Shown here one piece after another: positions 46,476 to 59,027 of a stretch of 64,000 bases of DNA. The notes under the pieces are model-generated. The model worked only from the letters and a program-made list of their open reading frames with translations. It ran no database searches and was not told where the DNA came from. A program made the position numbers and the translations under genes. The stretch covers positions 18,043,629 through 18,107,628 of the forward strand of contig NC_064550.1 of the NCBI RefSeq assembly GCF_023856365.1. The letters are read 5' to 3'. How positions within the stretch are numbered: position 1 is the stretch's first letter; each line of letters begins with the position of its first letter. This DNA is from Brienomyrus brachyistius (taxonomy: Eukaryota > Chordata > Actinopteri > Osteoglossiformes > Mormyridae).

Positions 46476-47034
46476 GAACAGAAGGAAATACAGAGATTTC
46501 CTGACTTCTCTTGCTTCGCTGCACTAGTTACAAGGTGTCAAACTTTCTCCCTCAGAACTTTGAACAGGTTGTTCCATCGATTGGAATCCAGAGTACAAAT
46601 TCCACAACAAAATCTACAAATTGCAGCAAAACATGAATATGTTCAGCAATATTAATATTAACTAATATGGAAAAAACAGTTATACTGAAAGAAGCAGCAC
46701 TATTTAAGCACTTTATCAAGAAGTGTGCTGACTTTAGATTTTTTGCCATGTCTTAGCATTTTAGCTAATGTCATAGCATTTTAGCTAACCGAAAGTGGTC
46801 ATTAGTGCAAAACAGGAAACAGGTCAACTGTCCTATAACTGATTTAACCTCGTATTATTTATGCAGATATGATGCACCAATAAAGGTGACCCGTCAAGGA
46901 GAATATCATGGTAAACCCTTGTGTAACCTAACTGATTGATGCTATGACATTTCTTTCATTTACATGGCAGTGTTGTAGCAAATATTTCAAAACTTGCTTT
47001 CTGAGCCCCAATAATGATGAAGGAATGAATGTTA
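46476..47034. other. Non-coding, nothing recognised
   Basis: AT-rich. A short direct repeat 'agcattttagctaa' occurs twice near 46,755-46,787. No gene. Confidence 0.5.
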
Positions 47035-47175
47035 CATTTATATAGCACCTTTCAGGACACCTAAAGCGCTTTGCTGAACCAATGGGGAGCCATTTAAACC
47101 ACCACTGTGTAGCCCCCACCTGGATGATGCAACAGGAGCCATTCTGCACCGGTACGGCACCAGTACGCCAACCAC
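47035..47175 (+). repeat. Interspersed family C, copy 2
   Basis: 'tatatagcacctttcaggac', 'ctaaagcgctttgctgaacc', 'accactgtgtagcccccacc' and 'aggagccattctgcaccggt' match a widespread fish repeat. The partial copy at 19,548 shares its first and last blocks. Confidence 0.65.
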
Positions 47176-47748
47176 ACAGGTCCGCCGACTTCTCCTGACT
47201 GTATCCTACACATTTTCACCTCTTCCACCCTGAAAATAACATGGACTTCGATTAACTTATGTAATATATTAACTTTACAATTCGCAATTACGCTTTGCAG
47301 ATGGAGTCTTTACATGCAAAGCACGTTTTTATATAAAAGGTTAAGAAGTTGGCCACCTTTAAATAATTAAAGCACATTTCCCCAGAGACACTTTGTTCTA
47401 GCAGAAGATGGACAAGGCTGCTAATGATTAGCATTCTGTTTCACCATAACAACTTTATAAGACTCTGCAGTATGTATGAAGTGTTACTTCCATTTTAACC
47501 CCATTATGATACAGACGGGCTCAGGGGGTTAGATCTGGGAGGTGGGAAACTGTAAATAATAAATATTGGGTTTATCAACTGCAGTTTCATACGTGCATGT
47601 CGTAATATCTAAACCAGACGGCATGTGACCATTTTGTCTGGTCTTGGCCGTGTATCTGACAACCAGAGGAAAATTCTCTGTGTGAACATACTTGGCCAAT
47701 AAACCTGATTCTGATATAGGCATCACTGCAGTTCCATACTGGAAGTAT
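47176..47748. other. Non-coding, nothing recognised
   Basis: AT-rich unique sequence, no gene. 47,650-47,720 includes 'tggccaataaacctgattct', unassigned. Confidence 0.5.
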
Positions 47749-47798
47749 GATGGATGGATGGATGGATGGATGGATGGATGGATGGATGGATGGATGGA
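47749..47798. repeat. (TGGA)n tetranucleotide microsatellite
   Basis: About twelve uninterrupted TGGA units. 'ccatccatccat' arrays are commonly found at the ends of the fish interspersed repeat described above. Confidence 0.95.
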
Positions 47799-47860
47799 AC
47801 GAACAACGCAATGTGTGGCTCTGTGGTGAGTGCGGTGATTTTGCCACCCAGGGGAAGAAA

Positions 47861-48021
47861 ATAAATATTGGGGGGCATTCAAATCCATAATTTTACAACA
47901 TGGCTACATGCCTGGGGCAGAGCGATACCGAGTGAGGCCCTTAACTCCAGCTGCTCTGGGGACTGTATGACCCCGCTTTCTCAGTTGCTTTGGATAAAAG
48001 TATCTGCTAAATAAATGTAAA
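47861..48021 (+). mobile_element. SINE with L2-type tail (with family B segment)
   Basis: The first 50 bp are family B (compare 29,929). Then 'gtgaggcccttaactccagc', 'tgtatgaccccgctttctca' and the tail 'gttgctttggataaaagtat' plus 'ctgctaaataaatgtaaatg', an almost consensus L2/V-SINE-type 3' end. No tRNA boxes remain, so it is 5'-truncated or headed by family B. Confidence 0.7.
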
Positions 48022-49524
48022 TGGATTTTGCTTCACAGCAGGTTGAACAGCCCGCTGAAGCAAAAGCTCAATTAAAAATATATGCGGTTCCTGGAAGGCA
48101 TGAAGTGTCCTGTGCCGGAGGCGAGGAGTGAAGGTGTGCTTCCCCATGTATAAATATATCCCCCCGATTATACCTCTCCTTTATCTGACGAAGAGTACAG
48201 ACAGATTTCAGACGGTGTCATGACGCCTTAGTGAAATCTGTCGGCAGAAGGTTGTTAATTGACTGGAATTTCAGGAAGCTCAGCAAGCCGACCTCCAGGA
48301 CATCTCCTCATGCAGGCTGGAGAATTTCCCTGCACCGTCAGTGGAGGGATATTCACACCTTGTTAAAAGTCACTTAAATGTCAGGCTTCTCCATGTGCCG
48401 GAATCGCTTGATGAAATGGGGGGGCGAGGGGGTGTTTAGTCATTAGTTAGGTGCTGTCAGCATAAATGTACCTCTGCAGCATGTTGGGTAGCTTTAACAA
48501 TGGGTTTATGACATGGGTGATCTGTTTTTTTTCTGGTTCCAAAACCTACTTAAAACGTCGCCTTTTTGCCGAATTAAAACTCCTGATCACCACTGATCCA
48601 AAGTGAACTCGATCTCTCAGTGTAATTCCTGCAGCACTATTTCATGATGTTAAATCGAACTAAACTGTGCTTTTCTGTGGTAGGGGGGCTCAGAACTCTT
48701 ATAAAAAACTAATTTCCTTTGTTGTGCTGCAGAAGTCTCTTAGTTTCTGTACTGGTTACATCGGGATTCCAGAAGGTTGCCGTGGTGATTTTGCTCCTAT
48801 TGCTTATGTGTTCCATAGTGCGATTCCGCGGTTCCGAAGTGTGATTGTGTGGCCACATGACTCATTTTTCCTGAAGATCCTCAGTAATTGTTTTGTTTAC
48901 TGGTTTAGATTGTCCTTATAACACAGGGGCTATTTTATGCAAAAATATTGACATGCCACAGCTGAAAATCTCTTAAGAAGAGCGCATTTATTGTTGGAAA
49001 TCTGAATACAGCATCCGTTTTATCACCTTTGTGGTGAGTCGTTTTCATTTTTGTATTCATTTTGACAGTTGTGGCCAGGTGTTCCTGTCTGGGCAACTTC
49101 CATTGAAAAATTGTGGTCATTTTTAATGAAGGGTGAATTAATTTCCCGCTTTTATATATCACTTTTTGGGAGGCTGCAAATGATGTTTGATGCTTCTATC
49201 CAGATTGACTTTTGACTGCAGGTTTCCTATGCCCAGCCAGACTTTGAAGGTCTGTTTCATCTAATGGCATTTATCTTCCTGATGTTTTTTTCCCCTCACT
49301 GATGACAGATTTTTTTTTGCCCAAACAAGTAAACACAACAGGACAAAAAAGATTAGTCAATTCCATCACCGTTGAGGCCGAAAAGTCCTGCCCTAGATAA
49401 CTGGGCCTTCAGATAAAAAAAAAAAAAACAAAAAAAAACAAAATACAATTTTAGGCCCTCTCCAAGACAGGACACAGAAGGTACAGACCTAAAATGTAGA
49501 GGAACCAACAAGCTTTATCATGCC
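48022..49524. other. Mostly unique non-coding sequence
   Basis: No gene or mobile element is recognised. 48,060-48,480 is evenly mixed and repeat-poor. A-rich runs lie at 49,417-49,445. Confidence 0.45.
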
Positions 49525-49631
49525 CAGAGTTGGGTAATTCAGGTCCAGAGAGTAAAAGTCCAGACTGGGATTTTGTATCAACCAACTAGTTGAATACTCT
49601 GTGATTGTAACTCTTTATACTCAACTGGTTG
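49525..49631. mobile_element. MITE-like fish element with flanking 'tcatgcc'
   Basis: Starts 'cagagttgggtaattcaggt', matching the 'cagaggtgggcaattcaggt' start of a common fish hAT-type non-autonomous element. Internal words 'ccaactagttgaatact' and 'atactcaactggttgg' are inverted copies. Both sides carry 'tcatgcc' (49,518-49,524 and 49,633-49,639), a possible 7-8 bp target duplication. The right terminus does not match the left, so the copy is internally deleted. Confidence 0.5.
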
Positions 49632-51164
49632 GTCATGCCCTTGACAAACAATCTAACACCAAGATGTTGGCACGTCAAGCTCAACGTGAAGGTCAAAGAA
49701 GATTCATTTGCAAAGGAAGCTGTTGCAAAAACATCCATCAGATGGACCACATTAACCAGCATGGTGAATTTTGCCTGTTATTTTGCACGTTGCCCTGCCC
49801 TATTTTTTCAGTATTTTTGTCTAATAATATTATTAGTATTATTACTCATCTTCACACATTCACCATGATTAAGGTGCTGTCTGTTCCAGGAACATAACAC
49901 AGGAGACTGTGTTAATGGGCTTGGGAAACGCACATTTCGAGTAACATGGCAGGATCCAATTAGAGCTATTGTGTAGCTGCCTTTGTCCATGGAGTCTCTA
50001 CAGGAGTCACAGCTCAACGGGCAAAAAAAGTTTTTGGTTACGCCAAAAAAAATAAAGACACCCCGCATGTCTTCACACCCAGCCTTGAATTGCAAATCAA
50101 ACTAATTGTAAAACAAGACCCAAGGAAAGCGATTTGCAGGAATAGGCCAGGAAATCTGAGAGTTTCATATCCGTGTGTGTGACTGATTTGGCATGAACAT
50201 GGTGCTGTCCGTCAAGGGCGTCATGTTCTTGAAGAGTGATCCCAAAAGTGGCTGAGATGCAAAGATAACAATGGACGAATTTGCACAAGGGCTAGTTTTT
50301 AACCATTCAGTGTATTACTCTTCAGGCTGGCCAGCCAGCAGCAGGGCCTCTTCCTGCGTCGCAGACACACGCCTGCGCAGTCCTAAACTGCAGCCTTCTG
50401 CCGGCTGCTCTGGCTCCTTGACCGCCAGACAACCCCTAATCTGAAGAGTACCAATTCCGTGCCAGCAGCGCGACGTGCGGCACGGCGGCGGACGAGGCGG
50501 GGAGTACAGGCGGCTGTCCTGCCGCTGGCTTGAGAGCGCCACCCCGTGGGCAATTTTGGTGATGCATCTCTAGCTCTCACCAGGTGATGATAAACCTCAG
50601 TGACCTGGTGGGGTATCCCACCATGTGCATCTCCCCCTCCCCCCCCGCTATCCCTGTTGCCCTCCCCTTTCACCAAGTTACTTTGCAGCAAAGGCAGCAA
50701 CTGGGTGGGTGAAAGATATATTTCCTCTCTCCTCTTTCCGTAATAACTGTTTCAAATGAGAAGAATGCGGTGAGACCAGGAGAAGAGATTATAAATAACA
50801 TGTCAGAATGTTCTTCTTCAAGAGTAATGTTATTAATACAATCTCCTGTTACTGGAGTGAGAGACGGTTGCCAATGAGAGCTTCAGTGTGATGCTCTGCA
50901 GCCTTGGACAGGTCTGCCAAACAGATCTATGTTAGACCAATCAACTCCCTGACTGCGGACTGGAGCCGAAAAGGGGCAGGAGCCCCTTCCAGGCCGCTTC
51001 TAGATCCATCTGGAAGCGGATTCAAGTTTAATACCAGCTGGAGATGGTGGGATGACCAGTTGGAAATATATTGATGAAGCATGTGTGAGGTGGTATGCGT
51101 GGGTTTGGTTAAACTTTTAAAGCATATCAGGTGTGAACTTCCTACCACACTGATAATTAGATCT
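49632..51164. other. Unique non-coding with a CpG-rich patch
   Basis: No gene is supported. 50,330-50,545 is GC- and CpG-rich ('cagcgcgacgtgcggcacgg') with open minus-strand frames of no recognisable family, possibly an unrecognised exon or small CpG island. Confidence 0.45.
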
Positions 51165-51250
51165 TGGAGTTCTCAGATAAGATATGATAAGATACGTTTT
51201 ATTTATTCCAGAGGAAATTCTTTTGCAGACCATGGTAAGGTGCACAGAGG
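51165..51250. repeat. Fish retroelement tail fragment
   Basis: 'gatacgttttatttattcca' and 'gaggaaattcttttgcagac' match the 'gata..ctttattgatccc..gggaaattc' string found at the ends of many fish non-LTR elements. The GATA microsatellite that normally abuts it lies 60 bp downstream here. Confidence 0.5.
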
Positions 51251-51304
51251 TAATATGTAATACAAAGTGCAAAGAACGTACAGTGCACACAATATTGTGT
51301 AGGA

Positions 51305-51451
<147 letters not shown>

Positions 51452-53994
51452 AAGTTGACAGGTGGTATACACAAATGCAGTTTGCTCAGACCTCCAAACT
51501 TTACTCTACATTTTTGTTCTATTCCATTACCACTTACTCAAAGGTTGTAAAGTGGCTGAGTCAAACTGGGGTGTGTGGGTTCAGGAAACAGGAATGTGCA
51601 CTGACATGACTGAGTTGGGAACTACAGCTTGAGATCATGCACATACCACCTCCAGCAAGTTAAACACCACAAATTAAACTAACCGCAAACCAGAGAAGAG
51701 AAAGGTGTTCTCTGCCACCAACCGACTATTTTTACAAGATTCACCTTAAGTGTTTAAGTGGCTCTTTCTTACACGTCGCCTTCATGAATTACGGCCATAA
51801 CCACACAGATGGCAGCTGCAATATTTTGACAACATAAAACGAAATCATATAGGCTACATACTACATGTATTTTTTTCGTACAAGTGGTTTTGAGAATATC
51901 TGCATTTAATTCAGTGAAATATAAGGGCTAAAGACAGCTTCAGTAGTAGAGGACTTGGCAGAAATTGGCTTTTATTCCCGTATCAAATCAGCCATGATTA
52001 CAGGTGGGTACAAACCAGTTCCATTCAAATCCATCAATGGTAGGTCGAGGGCGGTCAGCTTACACTTGACTTGACCACGCACGCCTTTTTATAGCATTTT
52101 ACTGAGGAATAACTGTGTATTTTCCTGAAAATCTGGTTTGACCCTCCCCGCCTGACCTTTCTTAGCCAATAAAGAATTCACAGCCCCTCTGCAGGCTGAC
52201 ACCGTGTGTCCCCCCGCCCTGGAGAAGGATCGGCGAATGAGCGCCATATATCGCCCCCTCCTGAGCGGCTTGGATCTGCATTCTGCTGTCCCTGTGGAGC
52301 GCTCCAAAGCGGTGACTCGACCGCTTCGGCCCAGATACCGATTACTTTGCATGCGCCGATACGGCAGCGCAGATACGGCTGCGCAGATACGGCTGCGCAG
52401 ATACGGCTGCGCCCTGCAGCACGGCACAGCATTCCAGTAGAGGGGTGGGACAAAAAAAAAACTAAAGAAACTAAAAACAGATAAATAAAGTGAAGTGCCC
52501 AAGCGTTCCGATCTGCGGGATCCCGGGTCGATTCGCAAGCCGAACCCGCGCGGATCGGCCCTCTGCAGCCCTACCTTGAAAGCTGAACAACTCGCTTGTT
52601 TAAAACCATCACCCGTGCGCCTTTGGCGGATAATAGTAGAGATGAAAAGCCTGTTTGAGCTTTAGTTTTTAAATTTAATTCTTGCCAGCGGTCAGTGCAT
52701 AGAATTAAGTAGTTTGCTTCAGATTTCGCCGATTCTGAAGCTCTTATGGGGCTCTGCATCCGGAGCCCAGCTGCCACCGTTCAGCGTCAGATCGAGAACG
52801 ACCTCATTTGGGGGGGAAGCAGAGCTCCATTACGCTGGTATTTGTCCTGCTTGCCTAACCAAGGAGAAAATGGATTTTTAAAGCTGTGGTCCCAATGTGT
52901 ATCTTTTATTTTTGTGTATGTCTGTTTCAGAGTCTTTGAGTATGAAAATGTAAGCACCTGTTTCCGAATGTATTTACTGTCATGTAGTGTATGTGTCACA
53001 TACTGTACCAGGAGGCTGTTACATAGTCATATATAATAATAACAGAAAGATTATCAATTATCATAACAAATTGCAGTGAAGCACTTTAGCGAAGCAGAAA
53101 TCCACACAATACAAGAGCACCCTCACATACGCCCACGCAATTAGAGTAGGGACACCTTAACATCTGTGGATTTAATGAAGCTTGTGTTAGGGACATGGGA
53201 TTACCTGCCCCCCATCTTGGTACACAGGTGTCACTAGCAAAGAGGAGGGGGGCTCTCTGCCGTTGATTCCAAAGAGAGACCCAGCCAAGCTGCACCATCC
53301 AAATGATGACCGGCCGGGCGGAAAAATGGCAAACCTACCCAGTGTGGCTACATCTCATTGCATGGGGCGATTGCATGTGCTATGGCGTGGTTCTGGGACA
53401 TTACCATATATATTGTTATATATACACCATGGAAACTGGGTCATTAAGATGATCACAGAAAAAATACCTAAAAATAATTGCATTTGAACCGATAAAACTT
53501 TATTTAAATTGTTTGATTTTTTTTTTCGTGTCTCTGAAATAAAAAAATACATATGTGAGTTTTTCCAAGGCAAACTGACAAGTGGACATGATTTCAGCCC
53601 CCCCATTCAGATTCCGTGGTCCATGGTATGTACTCCTTATATTTAATTGATATAGCCTTAAAGGGGCTCACTTGTGGCGCAGTAGACAAGTGAGAGACCC
53701 AAATAACTATCGATAAAGTCCGGTTTTATGTAATCAATGGTTAGAAGTTTTCATGCGGAGTTAATAACCGATATCAATAGTGCTGGAGAGAGGTAGCCTG
53801 TCCCTCGGAGCAGGCCGTCGATCTCTCACATCTTACACAGGGCTTTGTTCAGTTTTATGTCCACGGGGACTTTCCCAAAAGTTCCTTCCCGCATTTTCTT
53901 CGACTTTGCCCACCTGTGCCGCAGAAGCCCAGGAGCATATTTTTCTTGAGTGACTTGATCGATGCTGCTTAGAATTTTTTTCCTGGTAAACAAG

Positions 53995-54000
<6 letters not shown>
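51452..54000. other. Unique non-coding sequence
   Basis: No gene is supported. 52,150-52,570 is CpG-rich and contains a 14-bp tandem repeat. Elsewhere nothing is recognised. 53,665 'cacttgtggcgcagtagaca' has a weak SINE-head look but no B box follows. Confidence 0.45.
52358..52413 (+). repeat. 14-bp tandem repeat, four units
   Basis: Four adjacent units of 'gatacggctgcgca' (first with 'cagcgca', last ending 'gcgcc'), within a CpG-rich patch. No indels. Confidence 0.9.
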
Positions 54001-54048
<48 letters not shown>

Positions 54049-54056
54049 GTGTGTAT

Positions 54057-54116
<60 letters not shown>
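54001..54116. repeat. (GT)n microsatellite, about 116 bp
   Basis: Nearly pure GT with a few single-base changes (gc, ta) around 54,043-54,062. Open His/Thr and Cys/Val frames are artefacts. Confidence 0.97.
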
Positions 54117-54118
<2 letters not shown>

Positions 54119-54737
54119 CCCAGCTGCTCAGAATTTGTTTACACACCCGATCAAACAATGCTGAGTTCTCACTGGAACAAAAGGCAGATCAGAGATGCAC
54201 CTTAAGAGTACTTTGGAAGCGATGAGCTTCCCTTTTTTCTATCTCCCTTAGTGGTATCCCACAGCTAAACATCTGGAGCTTATGGCCTTGGCTTGGAGCA
54301 GGCAGGTAAGCCAGAGGTCTGGGCCTGGAAACTCTTTTGTAGCGCAGGAAGACCTGCGAGGCGAGCCTGGGGCAAAGATTCACACAGCCAAAGGGCATGG
54401 TGAGACCTGGAAGATAAGCAGGCCCCAGTGAACTGTCGGAAGACAGCCGTGGAGATTGGAGCAACTGACGTCCAGATCGAGCAGCCGAAGTCATCATGGA
54501 ACGATGAGAGTATCCGCCTTGGCAGTCCGTTGTCAGGAACGGGCATTCCGTCCTGCCTCAGGCGCGGGACAGGTAAAACCGCTTATGACGTTTTAATTAG
54601 CGTGCTCCCGGTCAGGGTAATTGCATTTCACGCTCCCTTGGAAATGTTTTTATGCGTAACAAGTACGAGGTCAATGAATGGTTTGGGTGCCGCTCCCCAA
54701 ACCCGAGTCAGTATCTGCATGACCTGACTCCGAAAAG
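54117..54737. other. Unique non-coding sequence
   Basis: No gene is supported. 54,280-54,560 is open on both strands with mixed composition, but no product is recognisable. Confidence 0.45.
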
Positions 54738-54900
54738 AGGTCTATCCGTTCATCCATTTTCTAGAAGCACTTATCCTGGCTGGGTCACAGCGATCTGAAG
54801 CTTATCCCTGGAAGCACGGGGATTAAAGCAGGTTATAACCCCAGACAGGAGGCTGGGCCCTCTGCAGGACAAGCGTATGCGTGTTCACATGCCTGGGGTG
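54738..54900 (+). repeat. Common fish interspersed repeat, head half
   Basis: 'tccattttctagaagcactt', 'atcctggctgggtcacagcg', 'cttatccctggaagcacggg' and 'gctgggccctctgcaggaca' match the head of the family also represented at 66-116. Confidence 0.65.
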
Positions 54901-55262
54901 CCGTTATAGGAACTACTTGACTTTTTAGGCTGAGGAAGGAAGCCATAGGAAATAAAATAATTCTTTATTTGTTATTTGCACAAATATGAGTACACAATGG
55001 ATTAGTTCATTTTAAATGGCTCTCAAAGAAATGTAACGTACTGATCTATATAATAGTAACAATGCCAATAGTAATGATAGTAATAATAATGTATAATACT
55101 AATCTACACTGCAGGTAAGGTGCCTTGTGTCCTACCTGGGATGACGATGAAGATGGATGGATGGACTCTTATGAAATTAAGTCCCCCCAAAAATGAGATG
55201 GATGGTGGATGGAGTGGATAAGCAGTAATGGAAATTGATTAGAAAGAATGGTACCCATTGAT

Positions 55263-55267
<5 letters not shown>
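54901..55267. other. AT-rich non-coding sequence
   Basis: No gene. 55,120-55,215 contains 'gtgtcctacctgggatgacg' and short (GGAT)n runs that may be a decayed tail of the same fish repeat. Confidence 0.45.

Positions 55268-55322
<55 letters not shown>
55268..55322. repeat. (TA)n microsatellite, about 55 bp
   Basis: Uninterrupted TA dinucleotides, likely to extrude as a cruciform and prone to length error in assembly. Confidence 0.97.
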
Positions 55323-55325
<3 letters not shown>

Positions 55326-58300
55326 AATAGCATCTTGCCTTTGGAGAGTTTAATACCCCTTTTTTGCATGATCAAAAAAGACGGAGGGAAAATGAAAAAT
55401 ATGTATCTGAGCAGTTTCTGTCTCTCATACCATGAATAATTCTAGGAGATTCATTCCACAATGGACTCCTCTTAACATGCAACTCAGTGGAAACGAGAGC
55501 GTTTGGTTACGAGAGTATCCCCCCCCCCCGCCACACGCCCCCCCCCCCCCCCCGGCCTCACGCATCTCCCGCCTCGCTTATAGTTTGACTGATTCTCTGC
55601 TTATTGACCTTGAGCAGCCCTTCTGAAGCACAAATGATGTCAATGCCAAAGCAGAGTGCGAGAGTAACGGCGACAAAATAAGAAATAAGAATCCTGCAGG
55701 GTGGGGGGTTCTGGGGAGGGGCGGGGGCCGGTTGGAGGTTGGGTTACCGCTCGCGCTGGTCAGTATCTGGATGTTTCTGTCGGAAAGCCGACCAGAGCTC
55801 ATTTAGCAGGGGGGAGCAAAGTCCATTTACCACTGATATCAATCTGCTATGGGTTTCCCGGTCGGTTCTGCGGCAGCGTGACCAGTGTCAGGCCGCCAAA
55901 GTCATTAGCCAGCTGTCGCTCTCATTTTGGAGAGTGGCTTTCCAAGGGAATAAGTCGTTTTATAACTAGCCGCACGACAGAGCCATAAAATGGAAGCCAA
56001 CCTTGCGATGTTAAATGGAGAGTGAGGTAGTCTCATTTCACCCAGCTTTCTCCATCGCAGATAACCTTTGGAAAATGATATGCATTATCTACACATTTAT
56101 GTATGGACCAGCGTGGCTTTAATGTATTCAGCTTGAAAAGTATTTTTAATGACTGTCAAAGACAGCTGCTGACGTGACCTAGTCAATCCCATTTTCCCTC
56201 GTTTTATTGTTCTGGCTCACTACGCTCGATGCTTCACATCAAGTCGAATGCGTGAAAGAACCTTGACTCAGTCCTGCGACTGAACGCCAGGGTAACCGAG
56301 ACATCGCTCAAGGTCCTTCACCCACAGGAACGTTTGCCTAAATGATGTCCCTTAGCCCAGTGACCGATCAGCATCTGAGAGCTTTACTACACGTTCAGAG
56401 AGCTGTTCCCTACCGCTTCTGTGCTGCTCTGCCCTGCTGCTCGCTTGGCACCCACCCACCTGTCAGTCTGCTGTGATGGTGGACAACGTCCCCAAATCTT
56501 AACTTCATATCAGAATTATAGGATATTTCTTTACAGTATTACAATGACCCTGTCAATGGAATGGAAAAGAAATTCTAGAATTCAAGAAAGTAATTCTATT
56601 TTTTTCCCATTAATTAAATATTTACAGTACAATTTCACTGCCATAAGGTACAAGGGAAAATATATATTTGTTCTGAGGTGTTTTGCTGTTGGGCTTTTAG
56701 TAAACAACCATTTTGCTTCCAGAGTCTGCTGGGAGCGTAAGCTCAGACGATGAACATTAAGCGTTTCCAAAACGTCCACGATTGCAGCCTTGTCAACGAG
56801 TTGGGAGTGGGTTGGGGGAGGGGGGGGGTTACATCACACTGTGTTTCTAGGGAGGCTTAAATTATTTCCTGTAAATGGCATCCCTCTTACATGGCTTAAG
56901 TCCCACGCTATTGGGTTGACAGACATGGCACCGGTCATCCGTGACAGGTGCGGGCGCAGTAGGTGTCACGTTGGGGTTCCAGATGGTTATATGCTTGGTG
57001 CTCCAGTAGCTCTACCTCAGCTGAGAGGTGACCTGAGGTGGCACGCTCCATGTTTTCGAGCAAGCCAGTCCGACCAATCAGGCATGAGCATTTGACTGAG
57101 CCAGAGAGAAAAGCAACACCTGATTGGTCCACGGTCGGGGAGGTGGGCGTTTTGGAGAGAGTGGAGAATTTACGCTCATTACAGGAGCATCTGCTCTTCC
57201 GTACCGTGGGGGTGTGTGACTGCTTGTAGGGCCTGATGTTACTGATTTAAAAAAGCAGGCATGAGAGTGCAAGGTTGGGTAGGGTTAGGTTCCATTTTCA
57301 CCCACATTTTCCACTCCAGTGTGGCAATGAATGACACAGGCAGCCCACAAGGCCCATTTAAGTAGCTATTAAAAGAATTAGGGAGAGCGCAGTGAAACGC
57401 CGGTTGTGTCCAATTTGCGTCATTTCGAGAAGCCAAGAAGCTGCCGGCTTCCTGTGAGCTGTAAGAGGCTGGGGCGGCCCGCTCCTGACCGCGCATCGCA
57501 TCCGGCCGCATTAGCGCATGGCAAATCCCGCTCATGAATGTCTCCGTTAGGCTGCGTGCGTGTGGCTGGCATGGACTGACAAGGCGGCCGCCCGACAAGA
57601 CCAGTTACAGGGAGATTAAGTTGTCGAGGAGGCTGTAGACGCGACCGCTACGTCGCGGGTTAGCCACCGGTTAGCGCCCAGCAGTGTTATACCTGCGTAA
57701 TCCTCCGTGGCGCTTAGCAGGAATGCTAATGTTAAAACAGCAAGTATTATATTCAAAAAAGGAGGCTTAATTTTTTAAATCGGTTTTCTTTCCTTTATTA
57801 TTCTTTTCCGACTTCTATTTTTCCTTTATTGTGGGATTTCAGCTCCCGGTTGTTAAGTCCCCGTGGCAACACAAGCAGGCAAAGGTCTTCTGCTGGCGAG
57901 AAAAATTAGTTTTGAATGAGTTGGCACGTTGTCGGCCGTGCTGCACCCAGCGGCTTAGACCCAACGTGAGCTTGGAGGGGCTCCATGGAAAGGGCTCTTT
58001 GTGGCACCAGACCCACTGCTGGCTTCACGTCTGAACCCCCCGCCTTGTTAAGAGAGGGGCACTTGACGTCCATCGTCCCGGGTTTTCGGTTTTAACATTT
58101 TAATGAGTTCACATGGCAATCAGGCGGAGAGAAATAACGCGCTCCCTATGTTAATAAGTCTGGATCTCAAAGAAAGAGACAATGGCGATGAATATTGATA
58201 CGCAGAGCACTTGACATTTGGGATTGACTGAGACAAAGAAACTCAAAAGGAACTTCTCTTCTGTTGATTAGCGTTCCTTATTGGGAAGTTATATGTTAAA

Positions 58301-59027
58301 AGTAATACGTTTATCTGTAAACTTCTGCGATTGTGCAATACAGAAGAGTACTGGGCTACGAAATCCAAAGCTTGTGAACGTAGCACAGATTTTGATGTGT
58401 TAGTCTCACAAAATATTGCAATCCCGCACGTTAAATGACAAGGGCTTTGTCACCTAGCAACAGGGGAGTGATTTTATGAAGGGTGATAGCTCCTGAAGAA
58501 GTTTGGAAGTTTTCCAATGAGCATCTGTCTGTGGGCGCATACTTTTGTCTGATGCAGCTTCTGTTCCAGAGCTAAGCAGCAGCCACCAAAGAGCGAGATA
58601 AATAAATGCATATGTATGACTTCCGGGAAAATACTGCACTGTCCACTTGGAAGATATTGCAGAATTACGCACTTGTGGTGGTCTTCAGATCTTCATATCA
58701 CAAGCCAGAATTGCAGACACACCACCTATATACCGTCTGCAGGCCAGTCCTTGCAGACGATCGCTGCACACAAGGCAGACAAGGGTATTGTGACCAGATC
58801 TTCACTTAATTCTAGACCAATTATCTGTGTATCATCAGGCTACATTTAATTAACTTTCACCAATATTTGGATACCGATGTCTGCAATTTATCAGCAGTGT
58901 CGCTGTTTTTTTCGTTCCGTCTGCGATCATGACAGTGCATTGCCGTTGTCCGCTCTCGTTGAGATCCGGTCTTATTAACACAGGAAGCTTGTTCTTCTTC
59001 CACCTTTGCTCTCCTGTTTTGTTGCAG
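55323..59027. other. Unique repeat-poor sequence, candidate regulatory region
   Basis: No gene or mobile element is recognised. C-rich runs lie at 55,519-55,553. 57,360-57,600 (evenly mixed, CpG-containing) and 58,060-58,280 ('cattttaatgagttcacatg', 'cctatgttaataagtctgga') are candidate conserved elements. Inference from repeat absence and motif content only. Confidence 0.4.

Noticed and set aside
47749..47798. CRISPR-like regular repeats
   Set aside because: No array in the window alternates conserved repeats with unique spacers. All are simple or satellite tandem repeats in eukaryotic sequence.
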